A stretch of 44,638 nucleotides of DNA from Verrucomicrobiota bacterium (GTDB lineage Bacteria; Verrucomicrobiota; Verrucomicrobiia; Limisphaerales; CAIMTB01): positions 1-44,638 of the forward strand of contig CAUJJW010000017.1 in the NCBI GenBank assembly GCA_963205105.1, written 5' to 3'. The notes under the pieces are model-generated. The model did no database searches. It was not told the DNA's origin and worked only from the letters and a program-made list of their open reading frames with translations. This document shows, in pieces, positions 1 through 8,130 of this stretch. Within the stretch, counting starts at the first letter, position 1. Each line of letters begins with the position of its first letter. The position numbers and the translations under genes are program-made.

Positions 1-92
1 CCAGCGAAGCCAGTAGCCAAGTGATCTAGCCCTCTGAGCGCGAAACGGTTCGTCACTAGGAAGCTCGGCCCAGCAGTCTTGCGTCCCGATAC
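1..92. other. Left-edge sequence with no recognised feature
   Basis: No open frame, RNA or clear promoter could be supported here. A TAG stop at 57-59 is in frame with the downstream gene, so that gene cannot start further left than 93. Confidence 0.5.
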
Positions 93-3000
93 ATGCGAAC
101 AACCTGCCGTGTGGCGAACCTGCTCTATCTGGTCACCACCCTCCTCGCCCAAGCCCAGTCCCCGGGCACCTTCGACACCCTCTTCACCACCCTCGCGGGC
201 ACAGACCAGACCCCGACCCAGATCGCCCACGCGACCGGCGGCCGGTTGCTCGTTGCCGGTGCGTTCACCAACTACGCCAATGCCGGCCGTGCAGGCCTGG
301 TCCGGCTCCACCCCGATGGCACACTCGACACCGGCCTCACCTTGCCAAAGCCGGTTGAAATCCAACCGCCCATCGTTTTCAACGGGCAGGTCTTCGCCGC
401 CGGCTTCACCAACCCCGCCAGCATTGAAGCGGTACTCGCCCTGGCCGACGGACGGATCGTCGTGGCCGGCGATTTCACGCATCTGGGCAACAACGCCTCA
501 TCCGCAGTCGCACTCGTGACCGAGGACGGCACACCGCAGCCGTTCGCGGCACAACCGCCGGACTTGGAACCCCTGGCCCTGCTGCCCGGTCCTGGGAACA
601 CCTTCTATGTCGCCGGCGGCGGCACCGTTCCCGGGGGATTGCTGCCCTTGCTGCGACTCCTTCCGGACGGCACCCGTGACCCTTCCTTCAGCACACCTGT
701 CATCACCAATCTCAACCTGCTCACCGCGGGTGTCGGCAGTCTGTTGCCCGGACCGGGCGACACGTTTTACGCCGTTCTCAACGCCGTGGAAGCCGGGTTC
801 AAACCCCGCTTCGAACTCGTCCGGTTCACCGCCAGCGGCGCGCTGGACACCACCTTCAACGGCACGGGGCGCGCCCAGTTGAGTTTCTCCACCCAGTTTC
901 AGTTCGCCACCGCGCCCGGCGGCCAACTCGTCATGTACGGCACCGGCCAGTATCGGGGCGCCGCATTGCCCAGAAAACTCAGCCGACTCACCCTCACGGG
1001 CGACTTTGACGATTCCTTCACAGCCGCAGTCGAGCCCGCCTTCGCCGGAACGATCGCCGTTCAGGCGGACGGCAAAGTGCTGCTGACCGGGGCCAACCAG
1101 GGACTGGTCGTGCGATTGAACACCAGCGGAACTTTGGACACCGGCTACGTCGATCCCGCCAAAGTGCCGCCCGGCCGCGACGCGCCATTGTTCCTGCGCC
1201 TGTTCCCCGCACCCGACGGCTCCCTTCACGCCACCGGGTTCGGCTTCGTGATCCAACCCACCTTCCAGCAGATCTCCGGCGTCTACCACGTCCTCGGCGA
1301 TCCCAACACCGCACCCTCGGTCTCCGTCCATCCGGTTTCCCAAACCAACACTTTCGGTGCGCGAACACGGTTCGTCGTCAGCGCGCAGGGTGCCCCGCCC
1401 TTGACGTATCAATGGACCCGCAATGGCGTCGCGATTCCCGATGCCACGGCCAGTGAACTGATTCTCGAACCCTCCACCGCTGCCGACCGCAACGCCGACT
1501 TCGCCTGCTCGGTCTCCAATGGACAAGGATCCACCACCAGCACCCCGGCACGCCTCACGCTGCTCGAAGCCACCGCGGGCAGCATCTATCAGGAAACCGA
1601 CGTTCCCTCGGGCCCCAATGGCCAGGTGTTCGATCTGCAACTGGACCACACCGAACAACTGTTCGCCGCCGGCAATTTCACCCGATGGAACGGCCTGGCG
1701 CGCGTGCGGGCCGTCCGGTTGCTCCCGGGCGGACGGATCGTGGATGCAAATTTCGACACCGGAACGCAGCTCAATGGCGTCCCGCTGCTGAACAGCATCT
1801 ATCCCCTGCGCTCCGGACAAACCCTGGTGCAGGGCAATCTGGACGTGAGCTACGGCGGCCGAGTGCATTTCGGATTTCTCAGGCTCAACGCCGACGGTTC
1901 GGTCGACACCACCTTCAACCCCATCGGCGCAGGATCGTTGTTCAGCGTGGCTTCGGGGGCACGGCCAGCCGAGGACATCGACGGCAAAGTGCTGATCTTC
2001 GACCAAGGCTGGAACGATGAACCTGTGGATTCGTATCTCCGACTCAACGCCGACGGCACGCGCGACACGAGCTTCGCCGTGGGTGGCACGAATTACCGGG
2101 TTGGCAGCAGCCGTTCCATGCTTCGCCTCCCCAACGGTCAATACCTGGTCACCGCCAGCCTGCTCACGGGAAACCCCGGCGAAATCACCAATCCCAACCA
2201 GGTGCTCCGCCTCCACCCCGACGGAACCGTCGACCGAACCTTCGTGCATGACGCACTCCAGCCGTTCGCAGCCGGAGGCATCGCGGAACTGGTGCTCCAG
2301 CCCGATGGCCGCATCCTGGTGGCCGGCGATTTCACCACCGGCGGCCTGGAGAATCTGCCGCTGCTGGTCATGCGCCTGGAGGCCGACGGCCGACTGGATC
2401 GCACATTCAACCCGGTGCCGCGGCTCTGTTCGAGTCCCGCCGGCAAACCCCAGCACATCGCGCTTCAAGCCGACGGCCGCATCCTGGTCCAGTCACGCTT
2501 CTCCAAGCCCGGCCTACTCCGCCTCTGGCCCAACGGAGTGCTGGATCCGGAGTTCGCACCGGGTGTTCCGTCGGTGCGCAGCGGTTCCTCGGAACAACTC
2601 GGTCTCGCTGTCACCGCGGCCAATGACGTCTTCATCGGCGGCACGTTTGAGGGGTTCAACGGATTTCCCCGAACCAACTTCGTCCGGCTCAACGGAGGCC
2701 CGCTCCACGCCATCCCCGCCCCACCGACGATCCTTCGCCAACCCACCCGCTTGGTTGCCCAGGCCGGGACCGACGTGACGCTCGCCGTGGAAACCGGTGG
2801 CCAAGGCCCGCTTCAGTTCCAATGGCGACGCAACCAGGCCGTCGGCTCCACGAACTTCGTGGATCTCATCGGCGCCACCAACGCCAGCCTGACCCTGCCC
2901 GGCGTCCGTGTGGCCCCCCGACAGGACTCCGGCCTTTACCAACTGGCAATCGTCAATCCCGGCGGCGCGGTCTTCAGCGCGTTCATCACGCTGATCGTGG

Positions 3001-4304
3001 AGCCCGACCCGGCCGTTCCCGGCCACGCGGACACCTCGTTCGCCGCTCCCGCGTTTCAAGGCATTCTCACCAGCCAACCCCAAATCTCGGACGTGAACCC
3101 TGACGGCACGGTGTACGCCTCGATCGGCCAGTCCGTCGTACGGCTGCTGGAAGACGGGACGCGCGATCTCACCTTCAACCCGCCGGCCGACCTTGTCGTG
3201 CCACCCGCCCAACCGTCCCTTCCCGAAGGCGGCATCTCCGTCGTCAAACGCCAACCGGACGGCAAGATCCTGCTCGCAGGCCGCATGAAGGACGGAGCCC
3301 TGGTGCGTCTGCTGCCCGATGGCCAATATGATCCCGAGTTCATTCGCACGAATGCCTACGGCGGTTTCTTCCAGAATGTTCCGTGGGCTTTGGGTCTTCA
3401 ACGCGACGGCCGTATCCTGCTCGCCGGAACGTTCGAGAACTTCGCCGGCCGTTCTCAACCCGGGCTCGTTCGGCTCCTGCCCGACGGGCAGTTCGACGAG
3501 TCCTTCAACCCCCGGTTGATCGCCGATGTCACCAATCCGCCGCGTGCCTTGCCCGGCAGCGTCGTCACCCTCCACGTGCTCAATGACGACCGGATTTACA
3601 TCGTCGGCGGTTTCAACCAGGTGCAGGGGGTTCCGCGAAGCGGTGTGGCCCGACTGCTTCCTGATGGTTCGCTCGACACGAACTTCACCCCGCCCGCCAT
3701 GTCCAATGTGGGCCTCGGCGACGCCGGCAATTTCACCCTGTACGCCGGCGGTCCCCTCACGCCCGAAGGTGGGCTCTACGTGTTCGGTCGTTATCAATTC
3801 GAGTTGAACGGACCGATCCACACCGCCCTGCGACTTCGCCCCGACGGCTCGGAGGACAGCACGTTTCGAGTGACCTCGGACTTCCAGATCAACGCCGCCG
3901 CCGTTCAAAGCGACGGGAAGCTGATCGTCACCGGCCAATTCCAGCGTCTGAACAACGCCAACCAAAGCGGCTTCGGCCGCTTGAACCTCGACGGCTCCAC
4001 CGACACCACCTTCACCCCCACCACGTCCTTGGGCGTGGGCGTCGGCATGTCGATGCTGCCGGATGGCAAGTTGCTCGCCGACAATGTCCGCTACTTCACT
4101 GGCATCGGCCCCACCCTGCCCATGCCCAAACTGGGCTTCGCCCTGACCCCTGGCGGCCTGCAACTGAACTGGCCCAGCGGCTTTCGGCTGCAACGCACCC
4201 CCGTCCTGTTCCCAGCCCAGTGGGTGGACACCGGAGCCACCGCACCTTTCACCGTTCCCATCGCAGGCCCCGGTGCATTTTACCGCCTCATGACCCAGCC
4301 CTGA
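93..4304 (+). CDS. Exported delta-60-repeat protein with two Ig-like domains
   Basis: A 1403-aa predicted exported protein. Residues 1-23 form a signal peptide ending AQA-QS. Most of the length is delta-60 repeats: recurring units of the form 'L-x-P-D-G-T-x-D-x-x-F' next to 'Q-x-D-G-K-[IV]-L-[VL]-x-G-x-F'. Such repeats form beta-propeller-like folds in secreted proteins of Verrucomicrobiota, Bacteroidota and myxobacteria. Two Ig-like domains interrupt them, at about residues 411-491 (core P-L-T-Y-Q-W-T-R-N-G) and 874-970 (core P-L-Q-F-Q-W-R-R-N). The C-terminus (about 1350-1403) carries the Verrucomicrobia-type 'LNWPSGFRLQRT ... FYRL' module. The ATG at 93 is the first possible start after an in-frame stop at 57-59. 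The next gene starts 57 bp downstream on the same strand. The role is probably surface or extracellular binding; no catalytic site is visible. Confidence 0.93.
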   Translation: MRTTCRVANLLYLVTTLLAQAQSPGTFDTLFTTLAGTDQTPTQIAHATGGRLLVAGAFTNYANAGRAGLVRLHPDGTLDTGLTLPKPVEIQPPIVFNGQVFAAGFTNPASIEAVLALADGRIVVAGDFTHLGNNASSAVALVTEDGTPQPFAAQPPDLEPLALLPGPGNTFYVAGGGTVPGGLLPLLRLLPDGTRDPSFSTPVITNLNLLTAGVGSLLPGPGDTFYAVLNAVEAGFKPRFELVRFTASGALDTTFNGTGRAQLSFSTQFQFATAPGGQLVMYGTGQYRGAALPRKLSRLTLTGDFDDSFTAAVEPAFAGTIAVQADGKVLLTGANQGLVVRLNTSGTLDTGYVDPAKVPPGRDAPLFLRLFPAPDGSLHATGFGFVIQPTFQQISGVYHVLGDPNTAPSVSVHPVSQTNTFGARTRFVVSAQGAPPLTYQWTRNGVAIPDATASELILEPSTAADRNADFACSVSNGQGSTTSTPARLTLLEATAGSIYQETDVPSGPNGQVFDLQLDHTEQLFAAGNFTRWNGLARVRAVRLLPGGRIVDANFDTGTQLNGVPLLNSIYPLRSGQTLVQGNLDVSYGGRVHFGFLRLNADGSVDTTFNPIGAGSLFSVASGARPAEDIDGKVLIFDQGWNDEPVDSYLRLNADGTRDTSFAVGGTNYRVGSSRSMLRLPNGQYLVTASLLTGNPGEITNPNQVLRLHPDGTVDRTFVHDALQPFAAGGIAELVLQPDGRILVAGDFTTGGLENLPLLVMRLEADGRLDRTFNPVPRLCSSPAGKPQHIALQADGRILVQSRFSKPGLLRLWPNGVLDPEFAPGVPSVRSGSSEQLGLAVTAANDVFIGGTFEGFNGFPRTNFVRLNGGPLHAIPAPPTILRQPTRLVAQAGTDVTLAVETGGQGPLQFQWRRNQAVGSTNFVDLIGATNASLTLPGVRVAPRQDSGLYQLAIVNPGGAVFSAFITLIVEPDPAVPGHADTSFAAPAFQGILTSQPQISDVNPDGTVYASIGQSVVRLLEDGTRDLTFNPPADLVVPPAQPSLPEGGISVVKRQPDGKILLAGRMKDGALVRLLPDGQYDPEFIRTNAYGGFFQNVPWALGLQRDGRILLAGTFENFAGRSQPGLVRLLPDGQFDESFNPRLIADVTNPPRALPGSVVTLHVLNDDRIYIVGGFNQVQGVPRSGVARLLPDGSLDTNFTPPAMSNVGLGDAGNFTLYAGGPLTPEGGLYVFGRYQFELNGPIHTALRLRPDGSEDSTFRVTSDFQINAAAVQSDGKLIVTGQFQRLNNANQSGFGRLNLDGSTDTTFTPTTSLGVGVGMSMLPDGKLLADNVRYFTGIGPTLPMPKLGFALTPGGLQLNWPSGFRLQRTPVLFPAQWVDTGATAPFTVPIAGPGAFYRLMTQP

Positions 4305-4361
4305 GCTGGAATCGGCCTTGCCAAAGGTTCCACTGCCCCGGGACAGTCGCCGGTAGAATTT

Positions 4362-6377
4362 GTGAATCGTTATTTCGTCCCCCAAGCGGTCAGCGTCGCG
4401 GCCTGTTTCGCCCTGGTTACCCTCCCATCACCTGCGGCGCCTCCACGGCTGGAGGTTCCCGTGGTCGCCAACAACGCCATCACCGTGCGCCTGTTCGGAG
4501 ATGTCGGTGTCGCCCACCGTATCGAAGCATCCACCAATCTGACGTCCTGGTTTACCGTGGCGGGGGGCGTGCTCGGCGACGGCCCTCTCACGATCCAGCA
4601 GCCCACTTCCGGGACGTTCCCATGGACCTTTTTCCGAGGTGTGCAGGACAGCACCGGAGGCGCCACGTTTCCCACCGTCCAACCCCAGGTCGACACCAAC
4701 GCCATCGCCAGCGTGGTCCTGGTGCCTGACCGGGAAACCACCCTTCAACTTCCCACCGCCAGCCAGGCCGTCCTCACTCTCTCATTCCCGGCGGGAAGCG
4801 TTTCCCAACCCACCCTGGTCACCCTGACTTCTCTGGCTTCCACCGCCGGCCTGCCCAACGAACAAGGTCTGCTCGCCGGTGCCCGCCTCGAACCCGCCGG
4901 ACTGGTGCTGCTCGCACCCGCCTTCCTCCAGATCGACTTCCCGGAACCCATCGACGCTCAGCACATCTCGTCGTTTGCCTTCAACAACGATGGTGGCGAT
5001 CTGCACCTGGTCCCCGATGTGGTGACCAGCAACATCACCACCCAACGCGTGCGCATTCTCGTCCAACAACTGCGCAGTCACGGCTGCGGCGTCTTCACCC
5101 TGCCCGAACTCCGGTCCCTCGCCGCCACCGTACCACCCGCCCGAAGCGCCCCGTCCCGCGCCGGCCTGCACGCCGATATGGCCGGTTGCTATCCCGAGGA
5201 TGAGAAGGAAGCCAAAGCCATGCAGGAAGAGCTCGAGGACCGCGTCCGCCCACGGCAACAGGCCGCCGCCGCGATTCTTGGGGAGGAACGCCAGAAACAA
5301 CTGCTCGGCTATTTGGATGAGAGCGCCGGCAACGCCGCCCTGTTCCGGGTGCTCCAAGACAGCGAAAATTTCTACGAAACCGAAATCAAAAGCCGAATCC
5401 CGCAAGCCCTCGAGTCATGCGCCGGTGTTCAAACACTCACGCCTTGGGCTCTGGGATTCGAGCGTCAGCGGCAATTGCTGGGAGCGGGTGAATTCCAAAC
5501 CGAAGCCCCTCTATCCAATGAACTCATCTGCGGGGGCGCCCTGCGATGCCAGCAGCAAGCCGTCGAATGTTGCCGCAACCAGGGCGGCGACACACGCCTG
5601 GTTCAAACCCTGCTCGGCATCGAACGCCAACGCGCCCTTCTCGGCGCCGGCGCCGAGTGCGGCGAGATTTCCTTCGATGAGGTGATGAAGGAGTGTGCCC
5701 CGGATTGGTTCGGAACGCTGACCATCCGCGTCGCAGGTCGGTACCTCAACCTCGAGACCAACGGCAATTGGCGCATCCGCCGAACCAAGCAGAGCGACAT
5801 GGTGCTCACCGCGACGGTGCTCTCCGCGAAGGTCAGAACTCACGCAGCGAGCATCTTCGCTCCCGCCTACACCAACATCACCTGTGTTCTCGGTGGACAG
5901 CAGGTGTCCTCCGACGACATGGAGAAGCTCGACCAATTCTGGGAATTCTCCTGCCAGGGAAAGCCGGCCCAGCAACGGCGGGATCATTGGACCAGTTCAG
6001 GCCAGGGCTCCCTCCCCGAAATCGAGCTCGACGCCGTGATCCTGGCCCCCAACACCCCAAGTCTCTTCATCAAACCCTACCTCCGGGTCACGGACGACGG
6101 TGTCCCCATCGACATGCGCTGGTTCTACGAGGAAGCCACCACCACCCGCAGCCCGTTCTCCGACGAGGATTGCGAGACCACCATCACCACCGGCGGGACG
6201 TACGATCCGGAAGCCGGCGGCGCCGGAATTCTGGTGTACGCCGAGGCCGAGGCGTTCACCTGGACCGCCGACACCATCCAGTATTCCTTCAGCGGCCCCG
6301 AATCCATGCGCTTCGATTTCGAGCACCTCTTCGAAGGCACTCGCGAGGTCCAACTCAATCTCCGCCGGGTCAAGTAG
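4362..6377 (+). CDS. Exported protein with ZU5-like region and LGxERQ repeats
   Basis: A 671-aa predicted exported protein of unknown function, GTG start. The N-terminus has a signal peptide (hydrophobic stretch, S-P-A-A-P-P cleavage region). It is followed by the module 'RIEASTNLTSWFTV ... FPWTFFRG' at about residues 45-92, related to the terminal modules of neighbouring exported proteins. Residues about 110-255 look like a ZU5-type beta domain (core LTLSFPAGSVSQPTLVTLT). Residues about 300-435 carry three copies of L-G-x-E-R-Q-[RK]-x-[LA]-L-L-G, separated by Cys-containing segments including C-C-R-N. The C-terminal third (about 445-671) is beta-rich with several Cys. It lies 57 bp downstream of the delta-60 gene and 77 bp before the aldolase-type enzyme, so a shared transcript is plausible. 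The GTG is accepted because the signal peptide follows directly. Confidence 0.88.
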   Translation: MNRYFVPQAVSVAACFALVTLPSPAAPPRLEVPVVANNAITVRLFGDVGVAHRIEASTNLTSWFTVAGGVLGDGPLTIQQPTSGTFPWTFFRGVQDSTGGATFPTVQPQVDTNAIASVVLVPDRETTLQLPTASQAVLTLSFPAGSVSQPTLVTLTSLASTAGLPNEQGLLAGARLEPAGLVLLAPAFLQIDFPEPIDAQHISSFAFNNDGGDLHLVPDVVTSNITTQRVRILVQQLRSHGCGVFTLPELRSLAATVPPARSAPSRAGLHADMAGCYPEDEKEAKAMQEELEDRVRPRQQAAAAILGEERQKQLLGYLDESAGNAALFRVLQDSENFYETEIKSRIPQALESCAGVQTLTPWALGFERQRQLLGAGEFQTEAPLSNELICGGALRCQQQAVECCRNQGGDTRLVQTLLGIERQRALLGAGAECGEISFDEVMKECAPDWFGTLTIRVAGRYLNLETNGNWRIRRTKQSDMVLTATVLSAKVRTHAASIFAPAYTNITCVLGGQQVSSDDMEKLDQFWEFSCQGKPAQQRRDHWTSSGQGSLPEIELDAVILAPNTPSLFIKPYLRVTDDGVPIDMRWFYEEATTTRSPFSDEDCETTITTGGTYDPEAGGAGILVYAEAEAFTWTADTIQYSFSGPESMRFDFEHLFEGTREVQLNLRRVK

Positions 6378-6454
6378 AAGACTGGCTGGTGCTGAATCCA
6401 CGTCCGCCCCACACTGATGGCGCGTCGACGCCTGATTCCTCCTGATTCACCGAT

Positions 6455-7372
6455 ATGCGACCTGTTCAACCCCTCCACGGCCTGGTGGCCGCCACCCATA
6501 CCCCGTTCCACGCCGACGGTTCGCTGAACCTCGGCGTCATCGAACAGCAGGCCGCCCACCTGCTCAAGGACGGCGTCTCCACGGTCTTCATCAACGGCAC
6601 CACCGGGGAATGCACCTCGCTCACCCTCGAGGAACGCCGCGCCACCGCCCAGCGCTGGTTCGAAGTCATTCGCGGCACCCCGATGAAGATCTCGGTCCAC
6701 GTCGGCTCCAACTGCCTGCCCGACTCCCGCGCCCTCGCCGCCCAAGCCGAACAGCTCGGGGCCATCTCCATCTCCGCCTTCGCCCCCAGTTATTTCAAAC
6801 CCCGCGATCTCGACCAGCTCATCGCCTGGTCCGCCGACATCGCCGCCGCCGCCCCGAACACCCCGTTCTATTTCTACGACATCCCCGTCTTCACCAACGT
6901 GGCGCTGTCCATGCCCGACTATTTCGAGCGTGCCCCCGCCCGCATCCCAACCCTCGTCGGTCTCAAGTTCTCCAACCCGGACCTCATGGCGTACCAGCTG
7001 TGCCTGGCCGCCGACGGTGGCCGCTTCGACATCGCCTTCGGCTGCGATGAATGGCTCATGGCCGCGCTGGTGCTCGGCGGCAAAGGCGGCGTCGGCAGCA
7101 CCTACAACTTCGCCGCACCGCTGTACCTACGGATGATGAAGCACCTTGCGTCCGGCGACATCGCCGCTGCCCGCCGCGAGCAATTGCGCTCCGCCCAATT
7201 GGTGCGCGTGTTGTCCCGGCACGGTTTCATGGGCGCCGCCAAAGCGCTCATGACGATGCTGGGCGTCGATGTCGGCCCCGCCCGACAGCCCCATGCAACG
7301 CTCAACGCCGATCAAGTCCGCCAGCTCAAGGCCGACCTCGAAGCGCTCAGCTTTTTCCAGGGCATCCGCTGA
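6455..7372 (+). CDS. DHDPS/N-acetylneuraminate lyase family aldolase
   Basis: A 305-aa cytoplasmic (beta/alpha)8-barrel enzyme of the dihydrodipicolinate synthase/N-acetylneuraminate lyase family, of typical family length. The phosphate/carboxylate-binding G-T-T-G-E lies at residues 47-51. The catalytic Tyr is probably Y141 in 'Y-F-Y-D-I-P'. The Schiff-base Lys is K171 in 'G-L-K-F-S-N-P-D'. 'Y-x-I-P' with 'LKFS' resembles the lyase/2-keto-3-deoxy-acid aldolase branch more than DapA, which usually has 'Y-N-V-P-x-R-T'. A pyruvate-dependent aldol cleavage of a sialic-acid-like or related sugar acid is therefore the best guess; the exact substrate is not determined. No signal peptide is present, unlike the two genes upstream. 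The enzyme family is clear, the specificity is not, so no symbol is given. Confidence 0.93.
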   Translation: MRPVQPLHGLVAATHTPFHADGSLNLGVIEQQAAHLLKDGVSTVFINGTTGECTSLTLEERRATAQRWFEVIRGTPMKISVHVGSNCLPDSRALAAQAEQLGAISISAFAPSYFKPRDLDQLIAWSADIAAAAPNTPFYFYDIPVFTNVALSMPDYFERAPARIPTLVGLKFSNPDLMAYQLCLAADGGRFDIAFGCDEWLMAALVLGGKGGVGSTYNFAAPLYLRMMKHLASGDIAAARREQLRSAQLVRVLSRHGFMGAAKALMTMLGVDVGPARQPHATLNADQVRQLKADLEALSFFQGIR

Positions 7373-7393
7373 AACGGATAGGAATGGGCCAGT

Positions 7394-7544
7394 GTCGCGG
7401 AGCGACATTCGAACCCGGCGCATGCAACGCCGCCCTTCGAACGACGCGGCACGGATTCAGGCGTCGCTCCGCGACGCTGCCGTGATCGGCACCGTGAATC
7501 CGGGCCTTGAAAGGCCCGGCTACCTTCGTTCGTCGCTCCGCGAC
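7394..7544. repeat. Three GTCGC-GGA-GCGAC hairpin repeats
   Basis: The short palindrome GTCGCGGAGCGAC occurs at 7394-7406, and its reverse complement GTCGCTCCGCGAC at 7463-7475 and 7532-7544. Between the last two lies another hairpin, GGGCCTTGAAAGGCCC, near 7503-7518. These start about 20 bp after the aldolase stop and could act as processing or termination structures, but they look more like a dispersed intergenic repeat. Confidence 0.7.
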
Positions 7545-7565
7545 GGCCAAAAGACGGCTGAACTC

Positions 7566-7620
7566 CAGGCCTCTTCGGGGCTCGAAATGCATTTCAACCC
7601 TTCACCCATGGCGTGAGCCA
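7566..7620 (+). repeat. Dispersed ~50-bp repeat, copy 1
   Basis: About 50 bp matching 38797-38850 in the same orientation. The shared core reads GGGGCT-[CT]-GAAATGCATT, then CAAC-[CG]-CTTCACCCATGGC. Both copies end at a CCATGGC palindrome. No coding role is apparent. Confidence 0.75.
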
Positions 7621-7624
7621 GCCG

Positions 7625-7845
7625 GGTCTCAGGGCCAAAGGCCCGCACCATACGAGACTGGGCCAACGGCCCAGGTCAGCGGTTTCCCAAGAATCCAAGG
7701 GCTGAAGGCCCGTCCCACCCATGGACAGGCGCTCGGAATTCAAGGCTCGGGTCGCCCCGGATAGGTCGGGCTTACAGCCCTGCGCGGGCTTCCGGGCGGT
7801 ACCTGGGCCGTTGGCCCAGGCTGGGATGGGTCGGGCCGATGGCCC
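7625..7845. repeat. Cluster of GGGCC-NNN-GGCCC mini-hairpins
   Basis: At least five short inverted repeats built on GGGCC/GGCCC arms: GGGCCAAAGGCCC near 7629, TGGGCCAACGGCCCA near 7661, GGGCTGAAGGCCC near 7700, CCTGGGCCGTTGGCCCAGG near 7802, and GGGCCGATGGCCC near 7832. Several sit next to each other in alternating orientation. This stretch holds no believable gene. Confidence 0.7.
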
Positions 7846-7930
7846 TCGGGAACGGCGCCGGCAGAAACGGGTTCATGGCGAGAGCCGCCACGAATCGCGA
7901 ATCGTGCATGGGGACCATGAACCGGGGAGA

Positions 7931-8010
7931 GATTCACCACAGAGGCACGGAGGCACAGAGTTGAAGGCGGTCTGTCTCATTTCTCTGTGCCTCCGTGTCT
8001 CTGTGGTGGA
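7931..8010. repeat. Long imperfect inverted repeat of ACAGAGGCACGGAGGCAC type
   Basis: The left arm at about 7931-7958 (CACCACAGAGGCACGGAGGC followed by ACAGAG) pairs with the right arm at about 7983-8010 (CTCTGTGCCTCCGTGTCTCT followed by GTGGTG), with a loop of about 24 nt. Each arm contains an internal ~8-nt period. It resembles short MITE-like intergenic elements and has no ORF of its own. Confidence 0.8.
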
Positions 8011-8060
8011 AACCGGGTTCATGGAGAGTCCACACGATTCACGAATCGCGTATTGGGGTC

Positions 8061-8127
8061 CCTGAACCGGGTATTCCGGGGGGCGAGACGCCCCCCTCTA
8101 CGGCAGGCGGGACGCCCGCCGCTACGG
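8061..8127. repeat. Double-palindrome repeat, copy A
   Basis: Two adjacent GC palindromes, GGGGGCGAGACGCCCCC and GGCGGGACGCCCGCC, joined by TCTACGGCA and preceded by CCTGAACCGGGTATTCC. A partial extra unit (CTACGGCAGG) follows at 8131-8140 and contains the stop codon of the giant gene. Other copies are at 16964-17013, 28572-28637 and 38629-38690, in the opposite orientation. Confidence 0.88.
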
Positions 8128-8130
8128 AGG

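Noticed and set aside
498..4385. Two minus-strand frames (656 and 623 codons) opposite the delta-60 gene.
   Set aside because: Mirror frames of delta-60 repeats. The apparent repeats in them only reflect the real gene's periodicity.
7364..7380. A hairpin ATCCG-CTGAAA-CGGAT over the aldolase stop codon as terminator.
   Set aside because: The stem is only 5 bp and there is no T-run.
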